A stretch of DNA of 64,000 nt, taken from contig NZ_CP113527.1 of the NCBI RefSeq assembly GCF_028877475.1, positions 3,279,501 to 3,343,500 of the forward strand. The letters are read 5' to 3'. Below, piece by piece: positions 1-9,791 of the stretch. Made by a program: the position numbers and the translations under genes. The notes below the pieces were generated by a model. That model did not search any database. It saw nothing but the letters and a program-made list of their open reading frames with translations, and was not told the DNA's origin. Source of the stretch: Lysinibacillus irui (GTDB taxonomy: Bacteria; Bacillota; Bacilli; Bacillales_A; Planococcaceae). Every line of letters begins with the position of its first letter. The stretch's first letter is position 1.

Positions 1-453
1 TCTTGCAGAGCGATAGTATTCCTTTAATTGTTCAATTTCAATTCGATTTTTTTCTTCGCTGCCAATTAATTCATTCAATTCTTCTAAAATATTATTTTTA
101 TCTTGGTCGCATTTTTCAATGTAATCCTCAATTTCACGTTCTATTAACGTCGCCTTTTTAAAGCGCAGTCGATTTATTTGATCCTCAGCATCAAATAGAA
201 GTGAATCAATTTTAGTCATATGTACATCGATGACCTCATCCCACGTATTGCGCCATCGTTCAAACATTTCTTCCGTTTCACCGTTCATGTTTAAAGATTT
301 TACTTTTGAAATTTCTTCATTTATAGGATTATGTTGAATTTGTAATTTTTCATTTTCAAGTTTTGCAATAATTGCAACGTGTTTTCTTCGCATCATAAAC
401 CCTACTATGGCTAAAATTAATAGTAGGATAATCGGAATGATGATATACTCCAT
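1..453 (-). CDS. ezrA: EzrA, septation ring formation regulator (N-terminal part, cut by window edge)
   Basis: EzrA is a membrane-anchored inhibitor of aberrant FtsZ ring assembly and a divisome component of Firmicutes. The 151 codons seen here read MEYIIIPIILLLILAIVGFM, a short N-terminal membrane anchor, followed by a charged helical region with the family-like stretch ETEEMFERWRNTWDEV and a coiled-coil style Glu/Lys/Ile pattern. The ATG at 453 follows a good Shine-Dalgarno, AGGAGG (complement of 460-465). A TATAAT lies on the same strand at 499-504 with no clear -35 box. The frame is open to base 1, so the C-terminal three quarters is outside the window. It is divergent from hisJ, as in B. 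subtilis. I recognise it from the N-terminal sequence and neighbourhood. Confidence 0.9.
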   Translation of the reverse strand, partial: MEYIIIPIILLLILAIVGFMMRRKHVAIIAKLENEKLQIQHNPINEEISKVKSLNMNGETEEMFERWRNTWDEVIDVHMTKIDSLLFDAEDQINRLRFKKATLIEREIEDYIEKCDQDKNNILEELNELIGSEEKNRIEIEQLKEYYRSAR

Positions 454-616
454 CGTAAGCCTCCTATTCTACAATAAACGAATTGGCTAGTTGTATTTAT
501 TATATACTATGTTTTCGCCTTTTGTACTAAAATTTAAGTGTTTTTCAGAAAACTGTATTTTCGCTATTGTGAAATATATAAATAGCGTATCTATAGAGCT
601 AAAGGAGTGGTAAATT

Positions 617-1411
617 ATGAAACGTGATGGGCATATACATAGTCCTTTTTGTCCACATGGCAGTTCGGACACTTTCGTGCAATATATTGAAAAAGCAATT
701 TCTCACCGATTCACAGATATAACATTTACAGAACACGCCCCATTACCCAACAATTTTGTCGATCCTACTCCGCAAAAAGATAGTGGGATGAAGCCAAATG
801 ATCTCATGCCATACATTGAGGAATTGCAGAGACTACAAAAACAATATGCACAAGATATTCGCATCCGAATTGGGCTAGAAGTTGATTATATCCCTGGCTT
901 TGAACAAGAAACTCGTGAGTTCCTTAATACATATGGACATTTTTTAGATGATGCCATTTTATCAGTCCACTTTTTAAAATGGCAAGATTCCTTTGTATGT
1001 ATCGACTTTTCTCCGGAATGCTTTATGGATTTTTCAAAAAAAGTTGGCTCTGTTGAACGGGTTTATGATTTATATTATGATACTGTCTTACAATCGATTA
1101 TGGCTGACCTTGGCCCATTCAAGCCAAAACGGATTGGACATCCATCACTTATTCATAAATTCCAGCTGGCACATAACGAAAATATCGATGATGCTCCAAG
1201 AATCAAAGAAGTATTAGACAGCATGAAGTGTGAAGGCTATGAACTAGATGTAAATAGTGCAGGTTTAAGTAAACAATATTGTCAGGAACCTTATCCACCA
1301 TTTGCCTTTATCAACTATAGTCAAGCTATTGGACTACCCTATGTATTTGGTTCGGATGCACATTGCGCCGAAGATTTACATCAACATCATAATGTTATAT
1401 TACCAATATAA
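617..1411 (+). CDS. hisJ: Histidinol-phosphatase, PHP family
   Basis: Dephosphorylates L-histidinol phosphate to histidinol, the penultimate part of histidine biosynthesis, in the cytoplasm. The 264-residue length is normal for the PHP-type Firmicutes enzyme. The protein opens with the metal-binding HxH (His6, His8 in GHIHSPFCPHG), has FTEHAPLP near residue 38, RIGLEVDYIPG near 95 and a late FGSDAH motif near 250, the standard PHP metal ligands. The start follows AAAGGAG with 8-nt spacing. No other his genes are nearby, so it is a stand-alone copy as in B. subtilis. It is followed 24 bp later by the GAF-domain reductase, and the two probably share a transcript that ends at the hairpin at 1926. 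Confidence 0.9.
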   Translation: MKRDGHIHSPFCPHGSSDTFVQYIEKAISHRFTDITFTEHAPLPNNFVDPTPQKDSGMKPNDLMPYIEELQRLQKQYAQDIRIRIGLEVDYIPGFEQETREFLNTYGHFLDDAILSVHFLKWQDSFVCIDFSPECFMDFSKKVGSVERVYDLYYDTVLQSIMADLGPFKPKRIGHPSLIHKFQLAHNENIDDAPRIKEVLDSMKCEGYELDVNSAGLSKQYCQEPYPPFAFINYSQAIGLPYVFGSDAHCAEDLHQHHNVILPI

Positions 1412-1435
1412 ATAAATTTTAAACGAGGTGCTTAT

Positions 1436-1915
1436 ATGTTTACACAAATTAATTATGAAGGATCAATTACTGACCAATATCTTACATTATCAAAACAATT
1501 GGATGCACTACTAACTGGTGAAACTAATCAGATAGCCAATTTAAGTAATGCCTCTGCACTTTTAAATCAGTTTTTAACAAACATTAACTGGGTTGGCTTT
1601 TATGTGTTACAGGAAAATGAGCTTGTGCTTGGGCCATTCCAAGGTCTTCCTGCCTGTGTTAGAATTCCGATTGGTCGTGGGGTTTGTGGAACGGCTGTAG
1701 CAACAAGAGAAACAATCGTTGTTAAAGATGTCCATGATTTTCCTGGCCATATTGCCTGTGATGCGGCCTCACAATCAGAAATTGTAATACCACTGATCAA
1801 GCAAGGCGAAGTCATTGGTGTTCTTGATATTGATAGTCCTATCGTGAATCGTTTTTCAGCGGAAGACCGCGATGGCTTAGAGCAATTTGTCCAAACCCTA
1901 CTTCTTCATCTATAA
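1436..1915 (+). CDS. ytsP: Free methionine-(R)-sulfoxide reductase, GAF domain
   Basis: Reduces free L-methionine-(R)-sulfoxide, using a GAF fold as the catalytic domain. It spans 159 residues, the usual size. The three cysteines of the family are all present: Cys74 (LPACVRI), Cys84 (GRGVCGTA) and Cys108 (HIACDAAS), along with the typical GPFQG and GVLDIDS segments. The start is preceded by GAGGTG. Its position between hisJ and the GGDEF gene next to rpsD matches ytsP of B. subtilis. It is likely cotranscribed with hisJ and terminates at the perfect hairpin shared with the convergent dgcP. Confidence 0.9.
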   Translation: MFTQINYEGSITDQYLTLSKQLDALLTGETNQIANLSNASALLNQFLTNINWVGFYVLQENELVLGPFQGLPACVRIPIGRGVCGTAVATRETIVVKDVHDFPGHIACDAASQSEIVIPLIKQGEVIGVLDIDSPIVNRFSAEDRDGLEQFVQTLLLHL

Positions 1916-1925
1916 ATATCAAAAA

Positions 1926-1962
1926 TTACCCTGAAATGTTTTAAATTGTCATTTCAGGGTAA
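1926..1962. terminator. Bidirectional intrinsic terminator between ytsP and dgcP
   Basis: A perfect 12-bp stem (TTACCCTGAAAT with its complement) encloses a 13-nt loop. The T-run after the stem is clear on the minus strand (TTTTT) and weak on the plus strand. It sits between two convergent genes, so it probably serves both. Confidence 0.8.
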
Positions 1963-1999
1963 ACTTTATTATAACCATTTACATTTTACTTTATCAACT

Positions 2000-3883
2000 T
2001 TATAGATTTGTTTGATAAGAACCATCATGAATGCAAAAGCGATTTTTTCCACTATTTTTCGCTTCATACAAGGCAGTATCAGCATGTAAGAAAACAGATT
2101 GGAATGCTGGTCGGTCTCGTTCATCCCATGTTATGAGACCCGCAGAAATAGTTACTTGAGGATCTGTGGCACTGGGGATGATCTCCACAATAGTTGATGC
2201 CAATTCTAAAGCTTCCTTCTCGTTAATATTAGGTACATAAACGGACATTTCTTCTCCGCCCCACCTTGCACAAATACCACGACTACCAATAGTTTCTCTC
2301 AATTGGACTGCAATCTGCACAAGAATTTTATCCCCCACCTGGTGACCATACGTATCATTGATGCGCTTGAAATTATCAATATCAATTAACAAAAACATAC
2401 CTGACTGATCGTATTCAAGCGATTTTTCTACAAATTGATCAAGGTAACTTCTAGCATAAAGTTTCGTGAGGTGATCCAAATCGACCATTTCCTGAAGCTG
2501 TGTGCGTAAAATAGAGTTCGCAATGGCTAAAGATGAGTGGTGAATTAACGATTGCATTAATTTAAAACTGTCGAATGAAAAGAAATATGGCTCTTTATGT
2601 AAGACAATACTAAAACCATTAATCTTTTCTTCCATTAAAATAGGAATCGCCATAATTGATCGATACTCAATTTGACGAGGAGTTAAACGGCTGAAATCGG
2701 CTATAAACAACGGGTCATTCGTTTGAGTAAAATGTTTTTCAACATGTTTGATATACGTTCTACCCTCTTCCGAACTAAACAACGAGGTACTCGCACCTGT
2801 TACCTCAAATGTATCATTTTTTTTAAAAGCGAAACAAACTTCCATTGGTTGAAAAGATTTTAGTAATTGCTTTTGTAGGAATAATAACATTTCATGAATG
2901 TCAATCCTCATATTTAAACGATGTGAAGTTTCATTGATGAGTTGTAAGTCACTTACGAGGCGATGCGATTGATGATATAATTTTGCATTTTCAAGTGCAT
3001 TCCCTGACGCCTGCGCGAGCATCCGTACAAAATCCTTTTCAGTCGTTGAAAATAGATACGTAGTGGGGGCACTTACTTGCAAAATACCATAGATGGCTTG
3101 CCTGCCTTTTATAGGTGCATTAAGCAATCGACAATTTAAATCACTCGCTAGCTCTGTCGTCAACTCTCCTGATACAAATGCTTCGATTGTAGCAGGCCTT
3201 TCTGATAAATAATCAAAAAGCTTAATATCGATAGTCGTGTGTCGGTCTTGATCATTCGATAAAATAAGCTCAACATTAAAATCCGGAAAATTATCCCTTA
3301 TATTTTTTAAAACGTTTTCTAAAATTAAATCAATATCCATTGTTGAATGAAATAAATCAGTCATGTTATATAGTTTTCTATATTGATCTTCGTTTATTTT
3401 TACATCAAAATTATCTCTTATCATTTGAAGAACCTTTGAAAGTATTTCAATACATTCTTCACCGTATTCCGAGGTCATGAAGTCTGTCCAAGTCTCTGTC
3501 GCCTCGACAAGTAATACACCAATGGGATGTTTGCCCTCTACTTGAAAAAGCACCATATCTGTCATCTTTGAATAGGCCTGCCGTGCTTTTAATATATAAG
3601 GAATTTCCACTACTTTTTGTTGGTAAAAACTAGCTTCGATCATCAGCCATGACACAGCATTTAGCTTTGTTTCAATTGTTAATGAAGCCATCTCCTCAAT
3701 AGGGATTAAAGAATTACCCTCAAAACTGAGAAAAGCAGCATTATCAATTTTCAAGTGCTTCTTTAGACACTGTTTTAATGAATAAAAATACCCATTATAA
3801 CTAGTTTGTTCTTCATTCGAACTCACCCAAAAGCTCAAAACATCAGATTTTATATATTTTAGCATTTGTAAATGGTCTGTCAT
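2000..3883 (-). CDS. dgcP: Diguanylate cyclase with N-terminal GAF domains
   Basis: Makes cyclic di-GMP from two GTP. It has about 627 residues without membrane segments: an N-terminal GAF-like region, a second GAF (about 200-300), a third (about 330-470), and a C-terminal GGDEF domain from about residue 475. The signature is GGEEM at residues 542-546, with Met replacing the usual last Phe. The five-residue-upstream RxxD inhibitory site is absent. The start is the ATG at 3883 behind AAAAGGTGATTTC; an in-frame ATG 33 bp further upstream has no ribosome binding site. The location beside rpsD and ytsP matches ytrP/dgcP of B. subtilis. Whether the Met variant is active cannot be read from sequence. 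Confidence 0.85.
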   Translation of the reverse strand: MTDHLQMLKYIKSDVLSFWVSSNEEQTSYNGYFYSLKQCLKKHLKIDNAAFLSFEGNSLIPIEEMASLTIETKLNAVSWLMIEASFYQQKVVEIPYILKARQAYSKMTDMVLFQVEGKHPIGVLLVEATETWTDFMTSEYGEECIEILSKVLQMIRDNFDVKINEDQYRKLYNMTDLFHSTMDIDLILENVLKNIRDNFPDFNVELILSNDQDRHTTIDIKLFDYLSERPATIEAFVSGELTTELASDLNCRLLNAPIKGRQAIYGILQVSAPTTYLFSTTEKDFVRMLAQASGNALENAKLYHQSHRLVSDLQLINETSHRLNMRIDIHEMLLFLQKQLLKSFQPMEVCFAFKKNDTFEVTGASTSLFSSEEGRTYIKHVEKHFTQTNDPLFIADFSRLTPRQIEYRSIMAIPILMEEKINGFSIVLHKEPYFFSFDSFKLMQSLIHHSSLAIANSILRTQLQEMVDLDHLTKLYARSYLDQFVEKSLEYDQSGMFLLIDIDNFKRINDTYGHQVGDKILVQIAVQLRETIGSRGICARWGGEEMSVYVPNINEKEALELASTIVEIIPSATDPQVTISAGLITWDERDRPAFQSVFLHADTALYEAKNSGKNRFCIHDGSYQTNL

Positions 3884-4094
3884 GAAATCACCTTTTCTAT
3901 ATAACGTCCAAATCAATTACTATTAACTTATAATATATTATACATAATTTGTGTCATTTTGACTATGTAATTCTCCCTTACTTTTACAATTTACATTACA
4001 CAGCGCATCATTAACTATTTCCATTTCATTTAAAATCGTTAGTGAGGAATTTCCTACTATATTTTTTTGTTAGTAAAATTTTAAATGTTAATAA

Positions 4095-4123
4095 TTGACG
4101 TCCTTGTCCTAAACAGTTACAAT
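4095..4123 (+). promoter_or_regulatory. Sigma-A promoter of rpsD
   Basis: TTGACG, an exact 17-bp spacer and TACAAT. Transcription would begin near 4130, giving a leader of about 225 nt before the rpsD start, far longer than needed for translation. Confidence 0.8.
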
Positions 4124-4129
4124 GGAGGT

Positions 4130-4356
4130 TGTGTAAAATAAACGCAGCAGTGGTATAAGCTTATGACTGTATTTTATTCCTCTATTTTCTTATGTACGAC
4201 TACTTAGATTCTCAACAGTTGAAAATTAGATGGTGTATTGCGTAACCTAACGGCTGCATAGGCGAAAATACATGAAAATAAAATGCGCATAAGAATGGGT
4301 ACTACTGGTTTTTGTTTTACAACAAAAAAACCAAATTTAAAGGAGGAGACAACAAT
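4130..4356 (+). promoter_or_regulatory. Structured rpsD leader, probable S4 autoregulatory RNA
   Basis: The region from the predicted start of transcription to the rpsD ATG contains a long hairpin at 4134-4176 (TAAAATA at the base pairs with TATTTTA, AGT pairs with ACT, tipped by the palindrome ATAAGCTTAT). A second hairpin lies at 4306-4333, where TGGTTTTTGTT pairs with the AACAA-A-run-ACCA arm just before the Shine-Dalgarno. In B. subtilis S4 represses its own rpsD message through a leader RNA. Assigning the same role here rests on position, length and structure. Confidence 0.6.
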
Positions 4357-4959
4357 ATGTCTCGTTATACAGGTCCATCTTGGAAATTATCACGTCGTCT
4401 TGGTATCTCACTAAGCGGTACAGGTAAAGAAATCGAAAAACGCCCTTACGCACCAGGTCAACACGGTCCAAACCAACGTAAAAAATTATCAGAATACGGT
4501 TTACAACTTCAAGAGAAGCAAAAACTTCGTCATATGTATGGTATGAACGAACGTCAATTCCGTACTCTATTTGACCGCGCTGGTAAAATGAAAGGTGTTC
4601 ACGGTGAAAACTTCATGATCCTTCTTGAAACTCGCCTTGACAACTTAGTTTACCGTTTAGGTTTAGCTCGTACTCGTCGTGGAGCTCGTCAATTAGTTAA
4701 CCACGGTCACATCTTAGTAGATGGCAAACGCGTTGATATCCCATCATACAGCGTAAAACCAGGTCAAACGATTTCTCTTCGTGAAAAATCTCAAAACCTT
4801 GCTGTTGTTACAGAAGCAATCGAAGTAAACAACTTCGTACCTGACTACGTAACATTTGATGCTGACAAAAAAGAAGGTACATTCACTCGCCTTCCAGAGC
4901 GCTCTGAATTATCAGCTGAAATCAACGAAGCATTCATCGTAGAGTACTACTCTCGTTAA
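4357..4959 (+). CDS. rpsD: 30S ribosomal protein S4
   Basis: A primary 16S rRNA-binding protein of the small subunit. It has exactly 200 residues, beginning [20 protein letters not shown], with the S4 RNA-binding domain around residues 90-150 ([20 protein letters not shown], then [16 protein letters not shown]). The ATG at 4357 follows AAAGGAGGAG; an upstream in-frame ATG at 4312 lies inside the leader hairpin and is not the start. Codon use is strongly biased to ribosomal-protein style (CGT, GGT, CTT). The gene is monocistronic, with its own promoter and terminator, as is usual for Firmicutes rpsD. Confidence 0.97.
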   Translation: MSRYTGPSWKLSRRLGISLSGTGKEIEKRPYAPGQHGPNQRKKLSEYGLQLQEKQKLRHMYGMNERQFRTLFDRAGKMKGVHGENFMILLETRLDNLVYRLGLARTRRGARQLVNHGHILVDGKRVDIPSYSVKPGQTISLREKSQNLAVVTEAIEVNNFVPDYVTFDADKKEGTFTRLPERSELSAEINEAFIVEYYSR

Positions 4960-4990
4960 TCTTTTTGATTTGTCAATCAACGATTTTATA

Positions 4991-5024
4991 AACCCCCGAA
5001 ACGATTTGTTTCAGGGGGTTTTTT
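4991..5024 (+). terminator. rpsD terminator
   Basis: AACCCCC-GAAAC pairs with GTTTC-A-GGGGGTT around a 5-nt loop with one bulged base. TTTTTT follows directly. Confidence 0.9.
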
Positions 5025-5026
5025 CG

Positions 5027-5582
5027 TTATTTAATTAAAAGTTGTTTGTACATGACTGATAAACTAGCACTATTGTATTTTTCAGCTACCCATTCACCTT
5101 GCTTTTGCACATTACTTCGCCTCAAAAAATCCATAACCCTTTTTAATGATCCATAATAGTTATTAAAGTTGATTGCGAAGTTCTTCTCATTAGTTGTTTT
5201 TTTCGTTTTATTCTCAGAAGCAGTTAGATAAAGAAATGTTGTTATGATCCCTGCTGTTGGGGAAACAAGAAATTTCTTCCCTTGCGCAACTTGGATATAT
5301 CCTTAAAAATGAGTGGATTGACAAGTGCATCTTCTGTCGTATGCATAAGAACGATTGGCCAAATACTTTTCGTTAGTAGATAAATCTCTGTGTACATAAC
5401 TGTCCAGAAAATCATCGTGACAATCCCTACTATCGCAAATAACCACCTGTTAACCGGAAGTACACTGATTATGAAGTGTCTCCCTTAGGTTGCCCTGGAA
5501 TAAATCTGTCTACCAAAACACCCAACCAACCACATACAAGCACGATTGCTATAAAAATAATTATGTTTCTTTTAGCCCTCAC
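5027..5582 (-). pseudogene. Decayed CPBP-family intramembrane metalloprotease
   Basis: Reading leftward, a GTG at 5582 behind a strong GAGGAGG encodes a first membrane segment and ends after about 37 residues (RFIPGQPKGDTS, then a stop). The reading then resumes without a start as LPVNRWLFAIVGIVTMIFW and TKSIWPIVLMHTTEDALVNP, which resembles the C-terminal half of CPBP (Abi/CAAX-type) proteases, including the second-motif His. After a frameshift near 5297 it continues as GYIQVAQGKKFLVSPTAGII, again CPBP-like, before an unrelated charged C-terminus ending at 5027. The middle of the protein, with the catalytic EExxxR motif, is missing. This is therefore a fragment with an internal deletion and at least one frameshift. 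The last 60 or so codons could be a remnant of a second gene. Confidence 0.7.
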
Positions 5583-6152
5583 TTACAATGGACCTCCTCA
5601 TGATGAAGAATTAAAAAAGTGTATGGACCAAGGTGTTTGGGATGCAGAGCAAGATGTTAGGCTATTCCTTGGAAAGAATACCAACATGTTAAAGCTAGTG
5701 CACCTAAATGACATATACTTAACCTCACCCATTCATCGAAAATTTTTTCACTGAAATATTATTCAGCAAAATTTCAATTAACTCTGTTAAAAACAATTAA
5801 ATTTTCACTATATAGCTGTATAAGCTTAAACAAATATTATTTTTCTCCAATTTGTAGTATCACCACAAAATGTGACAGCTTTATGTACTTTAAAATAGTA
5901 TTACACCTTTCCAAAATAACATTATCACTACCATTATAATAAAAACAAAATATCAGTTATTTACTATTCTAACAACTCCTAAAATAGAACCGTTTTCCAA
6001 AAAATATATTTTATTTTTATAGTAAAATATTTATGAACCATATCAATTTCAATATTCTTATACAAAACACATCCAACATACTCTATAAACAAGTTAACTT
6101 TTTTGTAAAATAATAACATGAATAAAATTAACAATTTTAATAAAAATACGAG
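5583..6152. other. AT-rich spacer without a supported gene
   Basis: About 570 bp between the decayed protease and the alcohol dehydrogenase promoter. Only short open frames without ribosome binding sites occur. A plus-strand frame crossing 5600-5754 has fairly ordinary protein-like composition (EELKKCMDQGVWDAEQDV) but no start signal or recognisable family. It may be further gene debris. Confidence 0.5.
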
Positions 6153-6181
6153 TTGAACTTTTACAAAAAATAGAATACGAT
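6153..6181 (+). promoter_or_regulatory. Candidate promoter of the alcohol dehydrogenase gene
   Basis: TTGAAC, a 17-bp spacer and TACGAT, 64 bp upstream of the ATG. A small GGTG-GTA-CACC hairpin follows in the leader. Confidence 0.5.
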
Positions 6182-6244
6182 GAATTCCGAAAGGTGGTAC
6201 ACCATCATTCAAGCAATAATAATTTTTAAAAAGGGGTTGGAAAT

Positions 6245-7450
6245 ATGTCAGACGTTCTAAAGCAATTTGTTATGCCGAAAACAAACTTATTTGGACCTGG
6301 AGCAATTCAAGAAGTTGGTAAACGCTTAAATGATTTAGAAGTGAAGAAGACATTAATCGTAACAGATGAGGGCTTGCACAAATTAGGTCTCTCTGAACAA
6401 ATTGCAAATATCATTACAGCTGCTGGAATTGATGTAGCAATTTTCCCTAAAGCAGAACCAAATCCAACAGATCAAAACATTGAAGAGGGCGTTGCAGTGT
6501 ATCATGCAGAAAGCTGTGATTCAATCGTTTCTCTTGGAGGAGGTAGCGCTCACGATGCAGCAAAAGGTATCGGACTTATTGCTTCGAATGGTGGACGCAT
6601 TCACGATTATGAAGGCGTTGATCAATCACAAAATCCACTTGTGCCATTAATTGCGATTAATACAACTGCTGGTACTGCTAGTGAAATGACTCGTTTCACT
6701 ATTATTACGGATACAGCAAGAAAAGTAAAAATGGCCATTGTTGATAAACATGTGACACCGTTACTTTCCATTAATGATCCTGAATTAATGATTGGTTTAC
6801 CTCCTGCACTAACAGCAGCTACTGGGGTTGATGCACTAACACATGCTATTGAATCATTTGTTTCGACAAATGCAACCCCAATTACGGATGCTTGTGCAGA
6901 AAAGGTACTTCAACTTATCCCTGAATACCTTCCTCGTGCCTATGCAAATGGTGGCGACTTAGAAGCACGTGAGCAAATGGTTTATGCTCAATTTTTAGCT
7001 GGTATGGCCTTCAATAACGCTTCACTTGGGTATGTCCATGCAATTGCTCATCAGTTAGGCGGTTACTACAATCTACCTCATGGTGTATGTAATGCTATTT
7101 TATTGCCACATGTTTGCCGCTTCAATGTAACTGCACGTACTGAGCGATTTGCTCGTATTGCTGAGTTATTAGGTGAAAACGTGGATGGTTTAAGTAAACG
7201 TGATGCTGCTGAAAAAGCAATTACAGCCATCGAAAAACTATCAAAAGATTTAAATATTCCTAGCGGCTTCCGTGAATTAGGGGCAAAAGATGAAGATATT
7301 GAAATCTTGGCTAAAAATGCAATGTTAGATGTTTGTGCTGAGACAAATCCTCGTAAAGCAACATTAGAGGATATTAAACAAATCATCACAAATGCAATGG
7401 GGCCTGTAGCGAAAAAAGAGGAGTCCCTCGAAGCAATCGCACTTTCTTAA
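6245..7450 (+). CDS. Iron-containing alcohol dehydrogenase
   Basis: Group III NAD(P)-dependent alcohol dehydrogenase, expected to interconvert a primary alcohol or diol and its aldehyde. It has 401 residues, slightly longer than the usual 380-390. The nucleotide-binding GGGSAHD is at 98-104 and TTAGTASEMTRF at 140-151. The four metal ligands are Asp196, His200 (GVDALTHAIES), His265 (YVHAIAHQLGG) and His279 (LPHGVCN). A strong AAGGGG precedes the ATG. It has its own promoter and terminator, so it is monocistronic. It resembles AdhB/YiaY-type enzymes; the physiological substrate cannot be told. Confidence 0.88.
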   Translation: MSDVLKQFVMPKTNLFGPGAIQEVGKRLNDLEVKKTLIVTDEGLHKLGLSEQIANIITAAGIDVAIFPKAEPNPTDQNIEEGVAVYHAESCDSIVSLGGGSAHDAAKGIGLIASNGGRIHDYEGVDQSQNPLVPLIAINTTAGTASEMTRFTIITDTARKVKMAIVDKHVTPLLSINDPELMIGLPPALTAATGVDALTHAIESFVSTNATPITDACAEKVLQLIPEYLPRAYANGGDLEAREQMVYAQFLAGMAFNNASLGYVHAIAHQLGGYYNLPHGVCNAILLPHVCRFNVTARTERFARIAELLGENVDGLSKRDAAEKAITAIEKLSKDLNIPSGFRELGAKDEDIEILAKNAMLDVCAETNPRKATLEDIKQIITNAMGPVAKKEESLEAIALS

Positions 7451-7460
7451 TGAGGGAATC

Positions 7461-7495
7461 AAGGTGGAGAAACATTGTTTTCTCCACCTTTTTTT
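7461..7495 (+). terminator. Terminator after the alcohol dehydrogenase
   Basis: AAGGTGGAGAAA pairs with TTTCTCCACCTT around a short loop, followed by a run of T. Confidence 0.9.
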
Positions 7496-7571
7496 ATGAG
7501 TTTGGCATACATGATATTGTCTACACTAAAAACTCTCGTTATACTTTTCTTAAAAAGAATAGGAGACCGTT

Positions 7572-8375
7572 ATGCGATTAATTTCAATTTGTCCTAGCAA
7601 TACAGAGCTTGTCGCCTATTTAGGACTGACTGACCAGCTTGTTGGAGTGGATGATTTCTCCGATTGGCCATCAACTGTAAAAGATTTACCACAACTTGGC
7701 CCAGATTTATCAATTCATATGGACTCTTTAGAGGCATTAGCACCCGATCTTGTCCTTGCTTCCTTAAGTGTGCCTGGTATGGAAAAAAATATCGAGGAAT
7801 TACAAAAAAGAAATATCCCTCATATTGTTTTTAATGCCAACTCATTAGAGGAAATCGCACAGGATCTACTGACCCTTGGGAGAGCCTGTGATGTAGAAGA
7901 ACGCGCCAAAGTAATCATGGATGAATACTTACAATCGATTAAAGAGATGCGCTCTATTGCACAAACGATTGCCAAGAAACCTAGCGTCTATTGGGAATGG
8001 TGGCCTAACCCTATTTTTACACCTGGAAAAATAAATTGGCTAACAGAAATTAGTGCAATTGCTGGAGGAGTCAATCTATTCCAAGATGTAGAGTTAGCCA
8101 GTGTTCAAACAAATTGGGCTGATATCATTAAGCGAAATCCCGACTACATTATGATGGCTTGGGTAGGTGTAGCTTTTGAACGGATACAACCAGCCATTTT
8201 ATTAAAACGTCCACATGCCCAAGAGCTACATGCCATTCAAATGGAACGTCTTCATGTGATGGAAGAATGGCTTTATTGTCGCCCATCTCCTCGTCTTATT
8301 GAAGGTGCTATAAAGCTTGCTAAAATGCTACACCCTCAAGAATATGAGCATATAGAACATCCAAGTTTTTTATAG
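7572..8375 (+). CDS. Cobalamin-binding-like protein, helical backbone metal receptor fold, no export signal
   Basis: Resembles BtuF-type periplasmic-binding proteins for corrinoids or iron chelates. It starts directly with RLISICPSNTELVAYLGL, the first beta strand of the mature domain, followed by LVGVDDFSDWP, LEALAPDLVLAS, and a Trp-rich WEWWPNPIFTPG around residue 140. At 267 residues it is a complete two-lobed domain, but it has neither a signal peptide nor a lipobox Cys, and no permease or ATPase gene is adjacent. As written it would be cytoplasmic. The start ATG follows AGGAG closely. A role as intracellular corrinoid-binding or sensing protein is inference only. Confidence 0.7.
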   Translation: MRLISICPSNTELVAYLGLTDQLVGVDDFSDWPSTVKDLPQLGPDLSIHMDSLEALAPDLVLASLSVPGMEKNIEELQKRNIPHIVFNANSLEEIAQDLLTLGRACDVEERAKVIMDEYLQSIKEMRSIAQTIAKKPSVYWEWWPNPIFTPGKINWLTEISAIAGGVNLFQDVELASVQTNWADIIKRNPDYIMMAWVGVAFERIQPAILLKRPHAQELHAIQMERLHVMEEWLYCRPSPRLIEGAIKLAKMLHPQEYEHIEHPSFL

Positions 8376-8382
8376 GAAGAAA

Positions 8383-8418
8383 AAACAACATCCCCTCTAT
8401 TTACAGGGATGTTGTTTT
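8383..8418. terminator. Shared terminator of the cobalamin-binding-like gene and tyrS
   Basis: AAACAACATCCC pairs with GGGATGTTGTTT across an 11-nt loop. T-runs follow on both strands, which fits the convergent arrangement. Confidence 0.85.
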
Positions 8419-8429
8419 AGACAATAAAA

Positions 8430-9725
<1,296 letters not shown>

Positions 9726-9751
9726 TCATTACGTGCATGGACATTATTCGA

Positions 9752-9791
9752 TAAAAAAAGTCCCTACACGCAAACAATTGCATGCAGGGAC
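9752..9791 (-). terminator. T-box-controlled terminator of the tyrS leader
   Basis: GTCCCTGCATGCAA pairs imperfectly with TTTGCGTGTAGGGAC and is followed by TTTTTTT on the minus strand. In the charged-tRNA state this hairpin would stop transcription before tyrS. Confidence 0.9.

Noticed and set aside
487-672. Minus-strand open frame overlapping the hisJ start
   Set aside because: Antisense to the beginning of hisJ and across the divergent promoter region; not gene-like.
5476-5754. Plus-strand open frame of 92 codons
   Set aside because: It runs antisense to the start of the decayed CPBP gene and has no ribosome site. The protein-like composition of its second half (5600-5754) is noted but not assigned.
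5979-6212. 77-codon minus-strand open frame upstream of the alcohol dehydrogenase
   Set aside because: AT-driven Phe/Leu/Ile composition, crosses the candidate promoter, and has no ribosome site.
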